The position numbers and the translations under genes were made by a program. A DNA stretch of 64,000 bases, taken from the NCBI GenBank assembly GCA_002634385.1, contig NSJL01000002.1:186001-250000 (forward strand). The letters are read 5' to 3'. Below are positions 6,956 through 15,375 of the stretch, piece after piece. The first letter of the stretch is position 1. The number at the start of each line of letters is the position of its first letter. The DNA is from Nitrospira sp. (GTDB lineage Bacteria > Nitrospirota > Thermodesulfovibrionia > Thermodesulfovibrionales > Dissulfurispiraceae). Below the pieces are notes generated by a model. The model did no database searches. It had not been told where the DNA came from and saw only the letters and a program-made list of their open reading frames with translations.

Positions 6956-7366
6956 ATGAAACTTCTGATGTTTTATGTCCATGACTGGTGGTATAAGACC
7001 GCCTCAAAGAGCCTTTCCGAATCTCCGGACGTAGCCCGGGAAGAAGGGGTCACGAATGCAGTGGTGATCTTTTTCCATGCGGAAGCGGAAGACGAGAGCC
7101 GGAGGGAGGGCGTTCTGCAGAAATTCGTGAAGAATACCAAATGGCTCGCGGGTAAATTCGGCACGAAAAATGTGGTGCTCCACTCCTTCAATCACCTCTC
7201 CTCGAGCAAGGCATCCCCTGAGTTCGCCCGTGAGCTGCTGGACGAAGTGACCGGGCGTCTGGAAAGGACGGGCTACACGGTTATGCTCACCCCCTTCGGC
7301 TATTTCAACGAGTTCAGGATGCATGTGGCCGGTGACTCCCTCGCAAAGGTCTTCAAGGAGTTCTGA
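6956..7366 (+). CDS. Freestanding archaeal-type threonyl-tRNA editing domain protein
   Basis: A 136-aa protein that reads as the N-terminal editing domain of archaeal ThrRS (tRNA-Thr_ED, PF08915). It has a beta strand start (KLLMFYVHDWW), a V-x-x-F-H-A strand, the conserved His-Leu-Ser-Ser near residue 80, Gly-Tyr-x-Val, and Pro-Phe-Gly-Tyr-Phe-Asn-Glu-Phe near the end. In archaea this D-Tyr-tRNA deacylase-like domain hydrolyses Ser-tRNA-Thr. Here it stands alone with no synthetase domain, so it may act in trans as a deacylase. The ribosome binding site is weak and derives from the tandem repeat. Confidence 0.7.
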   Translation: MKLLMFYVHDWWYKTASKSLSESPDVAREEGVTNAVVIFFHAEAEDESRREGVLQKFVKNTKWLAGKFGTKNVVLHSFNHLSSSKASPEFARELLDEVTGRLERTGYTVMLTPFGYFNEFRMHVAGDSLAKVFKEF

Positions 7367-7751
7367 GGAGACGTCTCGCACGCATGAACTTCGTGCTCGG
7401 GTGAGGAAGTGGTAGCATGTATCCTTTGTTATGGGGGAGGTTAGCAAAGAATCATCGCTCTCACGGGAGATTTCTGCGTCTCTAGAGCTCACTCCACTAC
7501 CCCAGCAAAACTCGCTCCGCTCAGACAGTTGCTGGGGTGGCCGTTTCATTTTGCTGAGAGACGCAACGAAATGCTCTCGATATCGCTCTTCTCCCCTGCT
7601 GTCTCCCCCTTGCATGAGGATTCCTTCCGTCACCAATTTTCGTGCTTCGCCTGATTGCAAAATAGCCCTCCTGCGCGGTATGGTAGAAGGAGATGCGCCT
7701 CATCCGGTCCGGATACGGGTGCATACCCTGCTACTATAGGGAGGTCTTCTC
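7367..7751. other. 385-bp interval with nested palindrome
   Basis: Dominated by the dispersed repeat at 7440-7607, which folds as nested stems (ACCCCAGCAA/TTGCTGGGGT inside GCGTCTCT/AGAGACGC). The rest, 7608-7751, leads into the TolB-like gene with ribosome binding site agggagg just before ATG 7752. No gene was seen. Confidence 0.5.
7440..7607 (-). repeat. Dispersed repeat family B, copy 1
   Basis: The outer blocks 7553-7607 and 7440-7474 (minus strand) match 55105-55159 and 55246-55278 (plus strand) at about 90%, including the shared stretches GATATCGAGAG, ATTTCGTTGCGTCTCTC and GTGAGAGCGATGA. The interiors of the two copies differ, though both hold a palindrome. Confidence 0.65.
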
Positions 7752-8831
7752 ATGGGAACGGCATACAGAATCCTCTTGGTCGCTTTTTTTACTGTCCTGC
7801 TTACGGGATGTCTCGGCACCACTCCGCCGCAACAGGCACGCTCCGAAAAAGACCCCTCCCCGGAGCGGCATATCAGGAACGTCAGGCAGCTCACCTCCGA
7901 GGGGGATAATGGGGAGGCCTACTTCAGCGGGGACGGGACCCGGCTCATTTACCAGTCGAACAGCGGCGGGTATGCCTGCGACAAAATATGGATAATGAAC
8001 GCGGACGGGTCCGGAAAGCGAATGGTCAGCCCGGATCATGGAGCCCATACCTGCTCCTTTTTCTTCCCTGACGGGAAGAGGACTGTCTTTGCCTCCACCA
8101 GCCATCTGCCGGGAGACTGCCCGCCCCGGAGGGATCTTCCGGGGGGATACGTATGGCCTCTGTACCCCTACGATATTTTTGTCGCCCATGCAGACGGATC
8201 GGGCATGAGGAAGATCACCGACAATCCGAAGTATGACGCGGAGCCCATCGTCTCGCCCGACGGGAAACAGATCGTTTTCGGTTCCCAGAGGGACGAAGAC
8301 TTCGATATCTACCTCATGAACGCAGACGGCACCAATGTGCGTCGCCTCACCGACAGGGTGGGATACGACGGCGGCCCCTGGTTCTCCCCTGACGGCACCA
8401 GGATCGTGTGGCGGGCATGGTACCCCGAGACAGAGGAGGAGAAGGCGCGCTGGCGCGACTGCATGGAAAAGGACTACATACTCCCCTTTCCCCTGGACCT
8501 CTGGGTCATGGACGCGGACGGCTCGAACAAGAGGAGGCTTACCCGGAACGGCGCCACGAACTGGGCGCCCTCCTGGCATCCCGGCGGGCAGCGCATCGTC
8601 TTCTCCAGCAATATGGATGACTGGCACGAAAACTCGAAGAGATACGGGCACAATTTCGAGCTCTACCTGATCAATAGCGACGGTACAGGCCTGGAGAGAC
8701 TCACCTTTAACGATACCTTCGACAGCTTCCCCATGTTTTCTCCCGACGGAAAGAAACTGGTCTTCGCCTCCAACAGAAACCCGCAGAAGCCCCGGGCAAC
8801 CGATATTTTCATCGCCGATTGGGTGGAGTAA
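7752..8831 (+). CDS. TolB-like beta-propeller lipoprotein
   Basis: A 359-aa exported protein with lipobox Leu-Thr-Gly-Cys (residues 17-20). The mature part is a series of PD40/WD40-like blades: repeated patterns of 'F-S-P-D-G-x-x-I-V-F' followed by 'D-I-Y-x-M-N-A-D-G-T-x-x-x-R-L-T', at least five times. This is the TolB propeller fold, usually a periplasmic protein-binding or peptidase-associated scaffold. It is followed 26 bases later by the peptidase fusion gene on the same strand, so they probably form an operon and may work together on peptides at the envelope. Confidence 0.75.
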   Translation: MGTAYRILLVAFFTVLLTGCLGTTPPQQARSEKDPSPERHIRNVRQLTSEGDNGEAYFSGDGTRLIYQSNSGGYACDKIWIMNADGSGKRMVSPDHGAHTCSFFFPDGKRTVFASTSHLPGDCPPRRDLPGGYVWPLYPYDIFVAHADGSGMRKITDNPKYDAEPIVSPDGKQIVFGSQRDEDFDIYLMNADGTNVRRLTDRVGYDGGPWFSPDGTRIVWRAWYPETEEEKARWRDCMEKDYILPFPLDLWVMDADGSNKRRLTRNGATNWAPSWHPGGQRIVFSSNMDDWHENSKRYGHNFELYLINSDGTGLERLTFNDTFDSFPMFSPDGKKLVFASNRNPQKPRATDIFIADWVE

Positions 8832-8857
8832 CCCGGAAGAACACCCGGAGGTACGGC

Positions 8858-11800
8858 GTGAGTGCGACAAGGAGAGATACCGTAACCTGTTCTGTTCTTT
8901 CTCTTTTCTTTCTGTTTCTCCTCGCCCTGCTCCCCGCCTGTCCCGGCGCGGAAGAGCCGGTCGGGGGTGCGGAAACCGTGCGGCACGAACTGAAGGTATC
9001 ACTTACTCCCCGGGAACAGCGGCTTGCCGTGGAAGATACGGTTACCCTGCCGGAGCCGCCTTCTTCCCGGCCCCGTTTTCTCCTGCATAAAGGCCTCCGC
9101 CCCGTCTCCTCCACCCCCGGAGTACGTATCATCGCTGAGGGGGAGCGGGAGGGACCGGTCCCCCTGGAAGCGTTCAGCGTGCTGCTTCCCCCCCGCACAA
9201 GGTCTTTCTCTATCGTTTATGGGGGGAGTATCCATCATCCCGTTGAGGCCTTCGGAAAAGAGCAGGCACGGGGGTTCAGCCAGACACCCGGAATCATCGG
9301 GCAGGAGGGGACGTATCTTGACGGCAGTTCCTTCTGGTATCCCCGCTTCGAAGAGGAAATGGTAACCTTTACCCTGCAGGTCTCCCTTCCTGCGGGATGG
9401 GATGTGGTAAGCCAGGGAGAGCGTTCTTTTCACGAGAGGAAGGGCGATGCAACCCGCGTACAGTGGGATTCACCGGAGCCCCAGGACGAGGTTTTCCTTA
9501 TCGCAGCACCCTTCACCGGGTATTCGCGGCGGGCAGGCCGCATTACTGCCATGGCCTTCCTTCGCTCGCCGGACAGGGGGTTGGCCGAAAGATACCTGGA
9601 GGCCACGGGACAGTATGTGGCGATGTACGAAAAGCTTATCGGTCCCTACCCGTACAAGAAATTCGCCCTCGTGGAGAATTTCTGGGAGACCGGCTTCGGG
9701 ATGCCTTCCTTCACCCTCCTCGGGCCGAAGGTCATCCGCCTCCCCTTTATTATTACGTCCTCCTATCCCCACGAGATACTCCATAACTGGTGGGGAAACG
9801 GGGTTTTCCCGGATTACCGGAAGGGGAACTGGTCGGAAGGGCTCACCGCCTATCTCTCCGACCATCTCCTCAAGGAACAGCAGGGCTCCGGCGAGGAGTA
9901 CCGCCAAACCACCCTCCAGAAATATGCCGATTATGTACGGGAAGGAAAGGACTTCCCCCTCACCGAATTCCGCTCACGCCACAGTTCCCCGTCCGAGGCG
10001 GTGGGATACGGCAAATCCCTCATGTTTTTCCATATGCTCCGGAGGGGGCTCGGCAATGCGGCATTCGTGGCAGGGCTGCAGGACTTTTACCGGACCCGCC
10101 TGTTCACCTTCGCCTCTTTCGACGACCTGCGGAGGAGCTTTGAAAAGGTGTCGGGCAAAAACCTGGGAAGGGAGTTCCGGCAGTGGATCGAACGGCCCGG
10201 GGCCCCCCTTCTGCGGGTGAGCAATGCCGCCGTGCGCCCCGGGGCAAATGAATATCTGCTTACCGCCCTCCTTGAACAGGTCCAGCCGGGAGATGCGTAT
10301 CTCCTTTCCGTTCCCGTTGTGGTAACGATGGAGGGAAGGGAAGCCGCCTATCATACCGAAATCGTTATGGACCGGAAACGCGTCGAAGTCTCGCTCCGGC
10401 TGCCCGCCCGTCCCATACGCCTCGACATTGATCCTGGTTTCGACCTCTTCCGGAGACTCCACCGCGACGAGATCCCTCCTGCCTTGTCCCAGGCCCTGGG
10501 AGCGGAAAGGATGCTCATCCTCCTCCCGGCCAGCGCAGGGGAGAGAATGCTCTCTGCCTACCGGGAGCTCGCGAAGGTGCTGGGCAATGCCGGACCCGAT
10601 GCAGTGGAAATACGCCTCGACAACGAGGTAAAGCAGATCCCTGCCGATCGCGCGGTCGCTGTCCTGGGCTGGGAAAACCGGTTCCTCAAAGAGGCGATTG
10701 CAGCCCTGTCCCCCTATGGAGTGAGCAGGAAGAAAGAGGGGATACAGCTCGGAAATACTACTGTTCCGCCGGCGAGCCGCTCTCTCGTGATGACGGCAAG
10801 AAACCCGAAGAACAAGGATATGGCGATTGCCCTGATCGCAAGCGACTCGGCAGAGGCCCTTCCCGGGCTCGGAAGGAAGCTCCCCCACTACCACAAATAT
10901 AGTTACCTCGTCTTCGAGGGAAACGAGCCCTCCAACACCATGAAAGGGCGCTGGCCGGTGGTCGATTCCCCCCTTACCGCTTTTCTGCCCGGCAAAGAGC
11001 AAAAAGAGAGGTCTTCCCCTACAATCGGGAGGGGGAGGCGTGCCCCACGGCACCCCCTTGTCGCCCTCCCCTCCGCTTTTTCCGCTGAGCGGATGACAGA
11101 GACGGTGCGGCTTCTGGCAAGCGCGGAAATGAAGGGGCGCGGCCTGGGGACGCCCGAGCTCGACCGCGCCGCAGAATTCATTGCGGCAAAATTCAGGGAG
11201 GCCGGTCTGCACCCCGGAGGGGACGGGGGGTATTTTCAGACCTGGGAGGACCGGGGGGGCAATCCGGAGGGCACAATGACTATGAGGAACGTGATCGGGA
11301 TTCTCCCCGGGGAAAAAAGAGACGGGCAGAGCGTGGTGATAGGCGCCCACTACGACCACCTCGGCCTGGGCTGGCCCGATGTGCGCGAAGGGAACAAAGG
11401 GAAAATACATCCGGGAGCCGACGACAATGCGAGCGGTATCGCGGTACTCCTGGAGCTGGCACAGGTCCTCGGGAAGGGCACTCCCCCTGACCGCACCATC
11501 GTCTTTGCCGCTTTCACCGGCGAAGAGGCGGGCAGGAGGGGCTCGCGGCACTATGTCTCCCGTCTGAAACAATCCCCCGCTGAGAAGTGCGTTGCCATGA
11601 TAAATCTGGACACCGTGGGACGTCTCGGGAAGAACAGGCTGCTGGTGCTCGGGGCGGGCTCCGCCCGCGAGTGGGTGCATATCTTCCGGGGAGCGGGATA
11701 TGTAACCGGGGTGGAGGTGGAAAGCGTTTCCGGAGAGCTGGATGCCAGCGATAACGTCAGCTTCGAGGAAGCCGGGATTCCCGCGGTGCAGCTCTTCAGC

Positions 11801-12256
11801 GGACCGCATCTCGACTACCACCGGCCTACGGACTCTCCCGAGAAAATTGACTCCGGGGGGCTCGTAAAAGTCGCTTCCGTCGCAAGGGAAGCGGTGGAGT
11901 ATCTTGCAGGGGCGCAGGCGTTCCTGACCCCCGCTCCGGCCGGAGGTGCCGTTGCAGTGCCTGACCGGGACAGGCACATTCCGAAGGGCGAAAGGAAAGT
12001 CGGCATCGGCACCGTCCCCGACTTTTCCTTCACCGGCAAGGGGTGCCGCCTTTCGGGCATTGTGCCTGGCTCTCCCGCCGAAGCATGCGGGCTCCGGGAG
12101 GGGGATATCATCGTCCGCATCAACGCCACTCCGGTGGACAGCCTGAAAGACCTCGCCGTCCTCCTCGGAACCCTCTCCCCGGGGAGCCGGATTTCCATCA
12201 CCTTTCTCCGCGAAGGCAGGGAAATGACCGTGGATGCGGAAGTGGTAGCCCGCTGA
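8858..12256 (+). CDS. Exported M1-M28-PDZ peptidase fusion (lipoprotein-like)
   Basis: GTG 8858 is chosen because ggaggtacggc precedes it and translation begins with a signal sequence ending in Leu-Leu-Pro-Ala-Cys. The 1132-aa product joins three modules. (1) An M1/gluzincin aminopeptidase-like domain with HEILH at 305-309 and the third ligand Glu327; the usual GxMEN exopeptidase motif is replaced by GFGMPS. (2) An M28 zinc aminopeptidase domain from about residue 745, with GAHYDHLG (831-834), GADDNASG (855-856), TGEE (889-890), an NLDTVG Asp and a late His. (3) A C-terminal PDZ domain, about 1040-1130. Likely a periplasmic broad peptidase. Both metal sites look intact. Confidence 0.8.
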   Translation: MSATRRDTVTCSVLSLFFLFLLALLPACPGAEEPVGGAETVRHELKVSLTPREQRLAVEDTVTLPEPPSSRPRFLLHKGLRPVSSTPGVRIIAEGEREGPVPLEAFSVLLPPRTRSFSIVYGGSIHHPVEAFGKEQARGFSQTPGIIGQEGTYLDGSSFWYPRFEEEMVTFTLQVSLPAGWDVVSQGERSFHERKGDATRVQWDSPEPQDEVFLIAAPFTGYSRRAGRITAMAFLRSPDRGLAERYLEATGQYVAMYEKLIGPYPYKKFALVENFWETGFGMPSFTLLGPKVIRLPFIITSSYPHEILHNWWGNGVFPDYRKGNWSEGLTAYLSDHLLKEQQGSGEEYRQTTLQKYADYVREGKDFPLTEFRSRHSSPSEAVGYGKSLMFFHMLRRGLGNAAFVAGLQDFYRTRLFTFASFDDLRRSFEKVSGKNLGREFRQWIERPGAPLLRVSNAAVRPGANEYLLTALLEQVQPGDAYLLSVPVVVTMEGREAAYHTEIVMDRKRVEVSLRLPARPIRLDIDPGFDLFRRLHRDEIPPALSQALGAERMLILLPASAGERMLSAYRELAKVLGNAGPDAVEIRLDNEVKQIPADRAVAVLGWENRFLKEAIAALSPYGVSRKKEGIQLGNTTVPPASRSLVMTARNPKNKDMAIALIASDSAEALPGLGRKLPHYHKYSYLVFEGNEPSNTMKGRWPVVDSPLTAFLPGKEQKERSSPTIGRGRRAPRHPLVALPSAFSAERMTETVRLLASAEMKGRGLGTPELDRAAEFIAAKFREAGLHPGGDGGYFQTWEDRGGNPEGTMTMRNVIGILPGEKRDGQSVVIGAHYDHLGLGWPDVREGNKGKIHPGADDNASGIAVLLELAQVLGKGTPPDRTIVFAAFTGEEAGRRGSRHYVSRLKQSPAEKCVAMINLDTVGRLGKNRLLVLGAGSAREWVHIFRGAGYVTGVEVESVSGELDASDNVSFEEAGIPAVQLFSGPHLDYHRPTDSPEKIDSGGLVKVASVAREAVEYLAGAQAFLTPAPAGGAVAVPDRDRHIPKGERKVGIGTVPDFSFTGKGCRLSGIVPGSPAEACGLREGDIIVRINATPVDSLKDLAVLLGTLSPGSRISITFLREGREMTVDAEVVAR

Positions 12257-12268
12257 CCGGGAGATGCC

Positions 12269-12982
12269 ATGAAGCGGCAGCAAGAGATATTTTCCGAAGC
12301 CTTTCAGGAGAGCTTTCCCTGCGCCTATTTCGGTGACGGGAGAACGGCTTCCGTCGAATATGTTATTGCCGGTGCCGGGCAGTCGCAGCGCTTTGACGAG
12401 TTCCTGGCCCGGGGATACCGCCGTCTGGGGAGGATCTTTTACCGGAATGTCTGCCGGGACTGTTCCTCCTGTATTCCCCTTCGCCTGGAGGTGGGGGAGT
12501 TCTGCCCGAGCAGGAGCCAGAAGCGCACCCTGAAGAAAAACGGGAATATACGGCTGGAGATCCTGGCTGCTCCCGTCCTCACCTTTGAAAAGGTGGAATT
12601 GTACAGGAAATACCTACGTTCCAAGCACGGGGAGGTGGAGGAAGCGTACCGGGACATCGAGCATATGCTCTCCCTTTATCACGGAAGTATTCCTGTCATC
12701 GAGATGAGCTATTACCTGGAGGACAGGCTGGTCGGAGTGGGGATCGTGGATGAGGGAGAGAATTCCCTCTCCTCCAATTATTTTTTCTATGATACGGACT
12801 TTCTTCCCCGGAGACCGGGAGTATTCAGTATCCTGAGCGAGATCGCCCTTGCCCGGCAGAGGGGAAAGCGCTACTACTACCTGGGCTTTCATATCGAAGA
12901 GGTCGGGAAGATGTCGTACAAAAAGCACTTCCGCCCCAACCAGGTGCTTGCAGAAGGCACGTGGGAAGAGTTTCTCCGGTAG
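12269..12982 (+). CDS. bpt: Aspartate/glutamate leucyltransferase (leucyl-tRNA-protein transferase)
   Basis: A 237-aa member of the ATE/Bpt family. The Cys-rich N-terminal motif Cys62-x2-Cys65-x2-Cys68, followed by Pro-Leu-Arg-Leu, and the pattern S-x-S-Q-K-R-T-L-K-K-N match bacterial Bpt. A GNAT-like C-terminal half includes 'YYLGFHIEEVGKMSYKKHF'. The enzyme transfers leucine (or arginine) from aminoacyl-tRNA to the N-terminus of proteins beginning with Asp or Glu, marking them for ClpAP via ClpS. Starts 12 bases after the peptidase fusion gene, so probably co-transcribed. Confidence 0.85.
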   Translation: MKRQQEIFSEAFQESFPCAYFGDGRTASVEYVIAGAGQSQRFDEFLARGYRRLGRIFYRNVCRDCSSCIPLRLEVGEFCPSRSQKRTLKKNGNIRLEILAAPVLTFEKVELYRKYLRSKHGEVEEAYRDIEHMLSLYHGSIPVIEMSYYLEDRLVGVGIVDEGENSLSSNYFFYDTDFLPRRPGVFSILSEIALARQRGKRYYYLGFHIEEVGKMSYKKHFRPNQVLAEGTWEEFLR

Positions 12983-13474
12983 CAGCCGTCGGAAGCTCCC
13001 GCCGTTGACACCTCCGCAGCAGCCTGCTACCCTTTCAATAAAGGCTGAAACAAGGAACATAGGGAGACTTTTTTTCCGTCATCCCGGCGGATCCTCTGAG
13101 CCGGGATCCAGTCCTTTTCCGAAAGACTCTGGACCCCGGCTTTCGCCGGGGTGACGGCTTTGAGGGATTCTGACTTTCGCCGGGGTGACGGCGTAGAGGG
13201 GCTCCGGCTGTCTCCCTGAGTGACTGATTCTGAAACAGAGTGTGTACGAGGGCATGGGGGTATCCTCTTCTCTGCCGCGAGTGTCTGGAAGAGCAGAGGG
13301 GACGGGACACCCTCCCCTTTCTCCCCTCCCCTCAAGGGAGGGGAATGAGAGGGTCCCCTGAGAACAGGGAGGAATTCACTCGCAAAGAAAGAGGGTACCC
13401 TCTTGCCCCTCACCAGAGGACACGCATTAAGGGCTTACCAATAAGAGCATATTAATCAGGAGTAGGAGGACACT
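12983..13474. other. 492-bp intergenic interval filled by palindromic repeats
   Basis: No gene seen. Contains the inverted repeat cluster at 13076-13192, a GC hairpin at 13322-13344 with outer CCCTC/GAGGG arms, and the leader of the dienelactone hydrolase gene (ribosome binding site taggagga). Confidence 0.5.
13076..13192. repeat. GTCATCCCGG-type palindromic repeat cluster
   Basis: An outer stem (CCGTCATCCCGGC / GCCGGGGTGACGG, 13076-13157) encloses an inner stem (GCCGGGATCCAG / CTGGACCCCGGC). A second half unit ending CGCCGGGGTGACGGC follows at 13173-13192. This is the widespread CCGGAATGAC-like intergenic repeat family; related units occur inside 6735-6919 and at 63395-63419. Confidence 0.6.
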
Positions 13475-14254
13475 ATGTACTACCTCTTCTTCTTTACCGC
13501 TTTTATTCTTTTGCTTCCCCGCCTCGCCTCTGCGGAAATACGGACAGAGGTGATTGAGTACAAGCAGGACGGAACGGTTCTCGAAGGGTACCTCGCCTAC
13601 GATACAACGATGAAAGGGAAACGCCCCGGTGTGTTGGTGATCCACGAGTGGGTGGGCATAAACGACTATATCCGGAAGCGGACAGAACAGCTGGCGAAAC
13701 TCGGCTACGTCGCCTTTGCCGCCGATATCTATGGAAAGGGGGTCCGGCCCAAAGACCCGAAAGAGGCTGCGGCCCAGGCGAAAATCCACAAGTCGGACCG
13801 CGCCCTCATGCGCGCCCGTGCAATGGCGGGGCTTGAGGTCCTGAAAAAGCAACAGCTGACCGATTCGAAGCGGCTGGCGGCCATCGGGTATTGCTTCGGG
13901 GGTACGGCGGCGCTGGAGCTGGCGCGCAGCGGTGCGGATATCGCCGGGGTGGTCAGCTTCCATGGGGGGCTCGACACCCCCTCTCCCGCTGACGCCAGGA
14001 ATATAAAAGCGAAAATACTGGCTCTCCACGGCTCCGAAGATCCCGTGGTTCCCCTGAAGGAAGTGCTGGCTTTTCAGGATGAAATGCGCTCTGCCGGGGT
14101 CGACTGGCAGATGATCCTCTACGGGGGGGCTCTCCACAGCTTCACGAACCCCGCATCAGGAAACAAAAGAGACAGGGGGGTAGCCTATGATCAAAAGGCG
14201 GATCGACGCTCCTGGGAAGCCATGATGCTGTTTTTTAAAGAGATATTTCATTAA
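13475..14254 (+). CDS. Exported dienelactone hydrolase-family protein
   Basis: A 259-aa alpha/beta hydrolase with a cleavable signal peptide (hydrophobic 3-18, then ASA-E). The catalytic triad is that of dienelactone hydrolases: Cys140 in Gly-Tyr-Cys-Phe-Gly-Gly, Asp189 in GSEDPVVP and His221 in GALHSF. The family hydrolyses lactones or esters. Periplasmic members are common in Gram-negative genomes, with unknown natural substrate. The start has taggaggacact upstream. Convergent with the small Cys-rich gene that follows, with only 8 bases between stops. Confidence 0.85.
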   Translation: MYYLFFFTAFILLLPRLASAEIRTEVIEYKQDGTVLEGYLAYDTTMKGKRPGVLVIHEWVGINDYIRKRTEQLAKLGYVAFAADIYGKGVRPKDPKEAAAQAKIHKSDRALMRARAMAGLEVLKKQQLTDSKRLAAIGYCFGGTAALELARSGADIAGVVSFHGGLDTPSPADARNIKAKILALHGSEDPVVPLKEVLAFQDEMRSAGVDWQMILYGGALHSFTNPASGNKRDRGVAYDQKADRRSWEAMMLFFKEIFH

Positions 14255-14262
14255 GATCTCCC

Positions 14263-14496
14263 TTATCCCCCGCTTCCGGATGATTTCCGGCCGCGTCCGC
14301 CCTTTCGTATTGCCCCGGTGTCGGCGCGGACGGGCTTCTTCTGCTCGCACTTCTCCTTGCAGGGCATATTTTTATGGACGAGGGTCTTTTTCAGTCTGCA
14401 ATGGAGGGCGATAAAGGTCCGGCAGCTGCGGGAGCCGTCCACTGCATCGGACCGGGGGAAGGAGGCATAAATACACTCCAGATCGCAGAAATACAT
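14263..14496 (-). CDS. Small conserved-looking Cys-rich protein (77 aa)
   Basis: ATG 14496 has aaaggag 9 bases upstream. The product begins Met-Tyr-Phe-Cys-Asp-Leu-Glu-Cys, has an Asp-Gly-Ser-Arg-Ser-Cys-Arg-Thr-Phe block, then Tyr/His-Cys and Val-His-Lys-Asn-x-Pro-Cys-x-x-Lys-Cys, and ends in a Lys/Gly-rich tail. The cysteine spacing suggests a small zinc or Fe-S binding protein. It resembles short uncharacterised proteins of Nitrospirota and deltaproteobacteria, from memory rather than a search. No function can be given. It lies divergent from the YceI gene and convergent with the hydrolase gene. Confidence 0.5.
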   Translation of the reverse strand: MYFCDLECIYASFPRSDAVDGSRSCRTFIALHCRLKKTLVHKNMPCKEKCEQKKPVRADTGAIRKGGRGRKSSGSGG

Positions 14497-14602
14497 CGGA
14501 CTTTTCTCCTTTCCGGGGGGAAGAGGGCTTCCCTTTTTTCCTTTCATTATACCTGTGAAGCGTCCTTCAGGGAAGCCGGCCGTTCCCTCTCCCTTCCGCT
14601 TG

Positions 14603-14630
14603 TTGACTCCCTCACCGGAAGAGGTACAAT
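14603..14630 (+). promoter_or_regulatory. Sigma70 promoter for the YceI gene
   Basis: TTGACT (14603-14608), 16-base spacer, TACAAT (14625-14630): both boxes differ from consensus at one position. It would start transcription near 14637, 145 bases before ATG 14782. Confidence 0.5.
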
Positions 14631-14781
14631 TTGATTAGAAAACCGGTGCAACAATCCCTGGCGATGCCTTTTCGACCCTGATTCCTTTCCCGCACTCCCC
14701 CCGATTCCGCCAGGTGCTCCTTTGCACTCTGAAAGGCTCTTGTACTATGCTTATTACGGGATCACCTCAAGGAGAACAGAT

Positions 14782-15339
14782 ATGGATAAATGGAATATCG
14801 ACTCAAACACTTCCCACGCCGAGTTCGATTTGCGCTTTCTCTTCTTTTCGCACCTGCACGGTCAGTTCACCAGGATCACCGGCTCCGCATATCTCGATCC
14901 CGGCGATCCTCCCCACTCCTTCGTGGAGGCGGAAATAGACGCCACCAGCGCCACTACGGGGGATGCACTACGGGATACGCAACTGCACAGTCCCCTCTTC
15001 CTCGATACGGCGCGCTACCCCTCCATTGTCTTTGCGAGTACGGCACTGGAGCTTGAGGGAGACGACCGGGCCCGCATCACGGGAAACCTGACCATCCGGG
15101 GGATTACCCGGCAGGTAGTCCTTGAGGCGCACTACAGCGGACCGGAAGAGAACCCTGAGCAGGACCGCCTCACCATGCACCTTGTCGCAAGGACCACCAT
15201 CGATCGCGGAGACTTCGGGATCACCCTCGAGGAGGCAAAGGAACTGGGATCCATGATCGTCGGCAAGGAAATTCAGATTACCCTGGATGTGCGGCTCGTC
15301 TCTTCCTTTGCCGCATCGGAGGTACATGCGCGGAAATAG
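14782..15339 (+). CDS. YceI-family lipocalin-like protein
   Basis: A 185-aa protein with the YceI hallmarks: 'W-x-I-D-x-x-x-S-x-x-x-F-x-x-x-x' start, 'SHLHGQFTRITG', 'A-T-G-D-A-L-R-D-x-x-L-H-S-P-x-F-L-D', 'YPSIVF', 'G-x-L-T-I-R-G-I-T-R-Q-V' and a terminal strand 'GKEIQITLDV'. The fold is a lipocalin-like barrel that binds isoprenoid lipids. There is no signal peptide from ATG 14782, which has aaggaga upstream, so this copy is probably cytoplasmic; starts further upstream add no hydrophobic segment. The late motif DFGI is present. Confidence 0.88.
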   Translation: MDKWNIDSNTSHAEFDLRFLFFSHLHGQFTRITGSAYLDPGDPPHSFVEAEIDATSATTGDALRDTQLHSPLFLDTARYPSIVFASTALELEGDDRARITGNLTIRGITRQVVLEAHYSGPEENPEQDRLTMHLVARTTIDRGDFGITLEEAKELGSMIVGKEIQITLDVRLVSSFAASEVHARK

Positions 15340-15375
15340 AAGGCTCCCCCTGTCACGTTTCTTTTGTCCGACACC

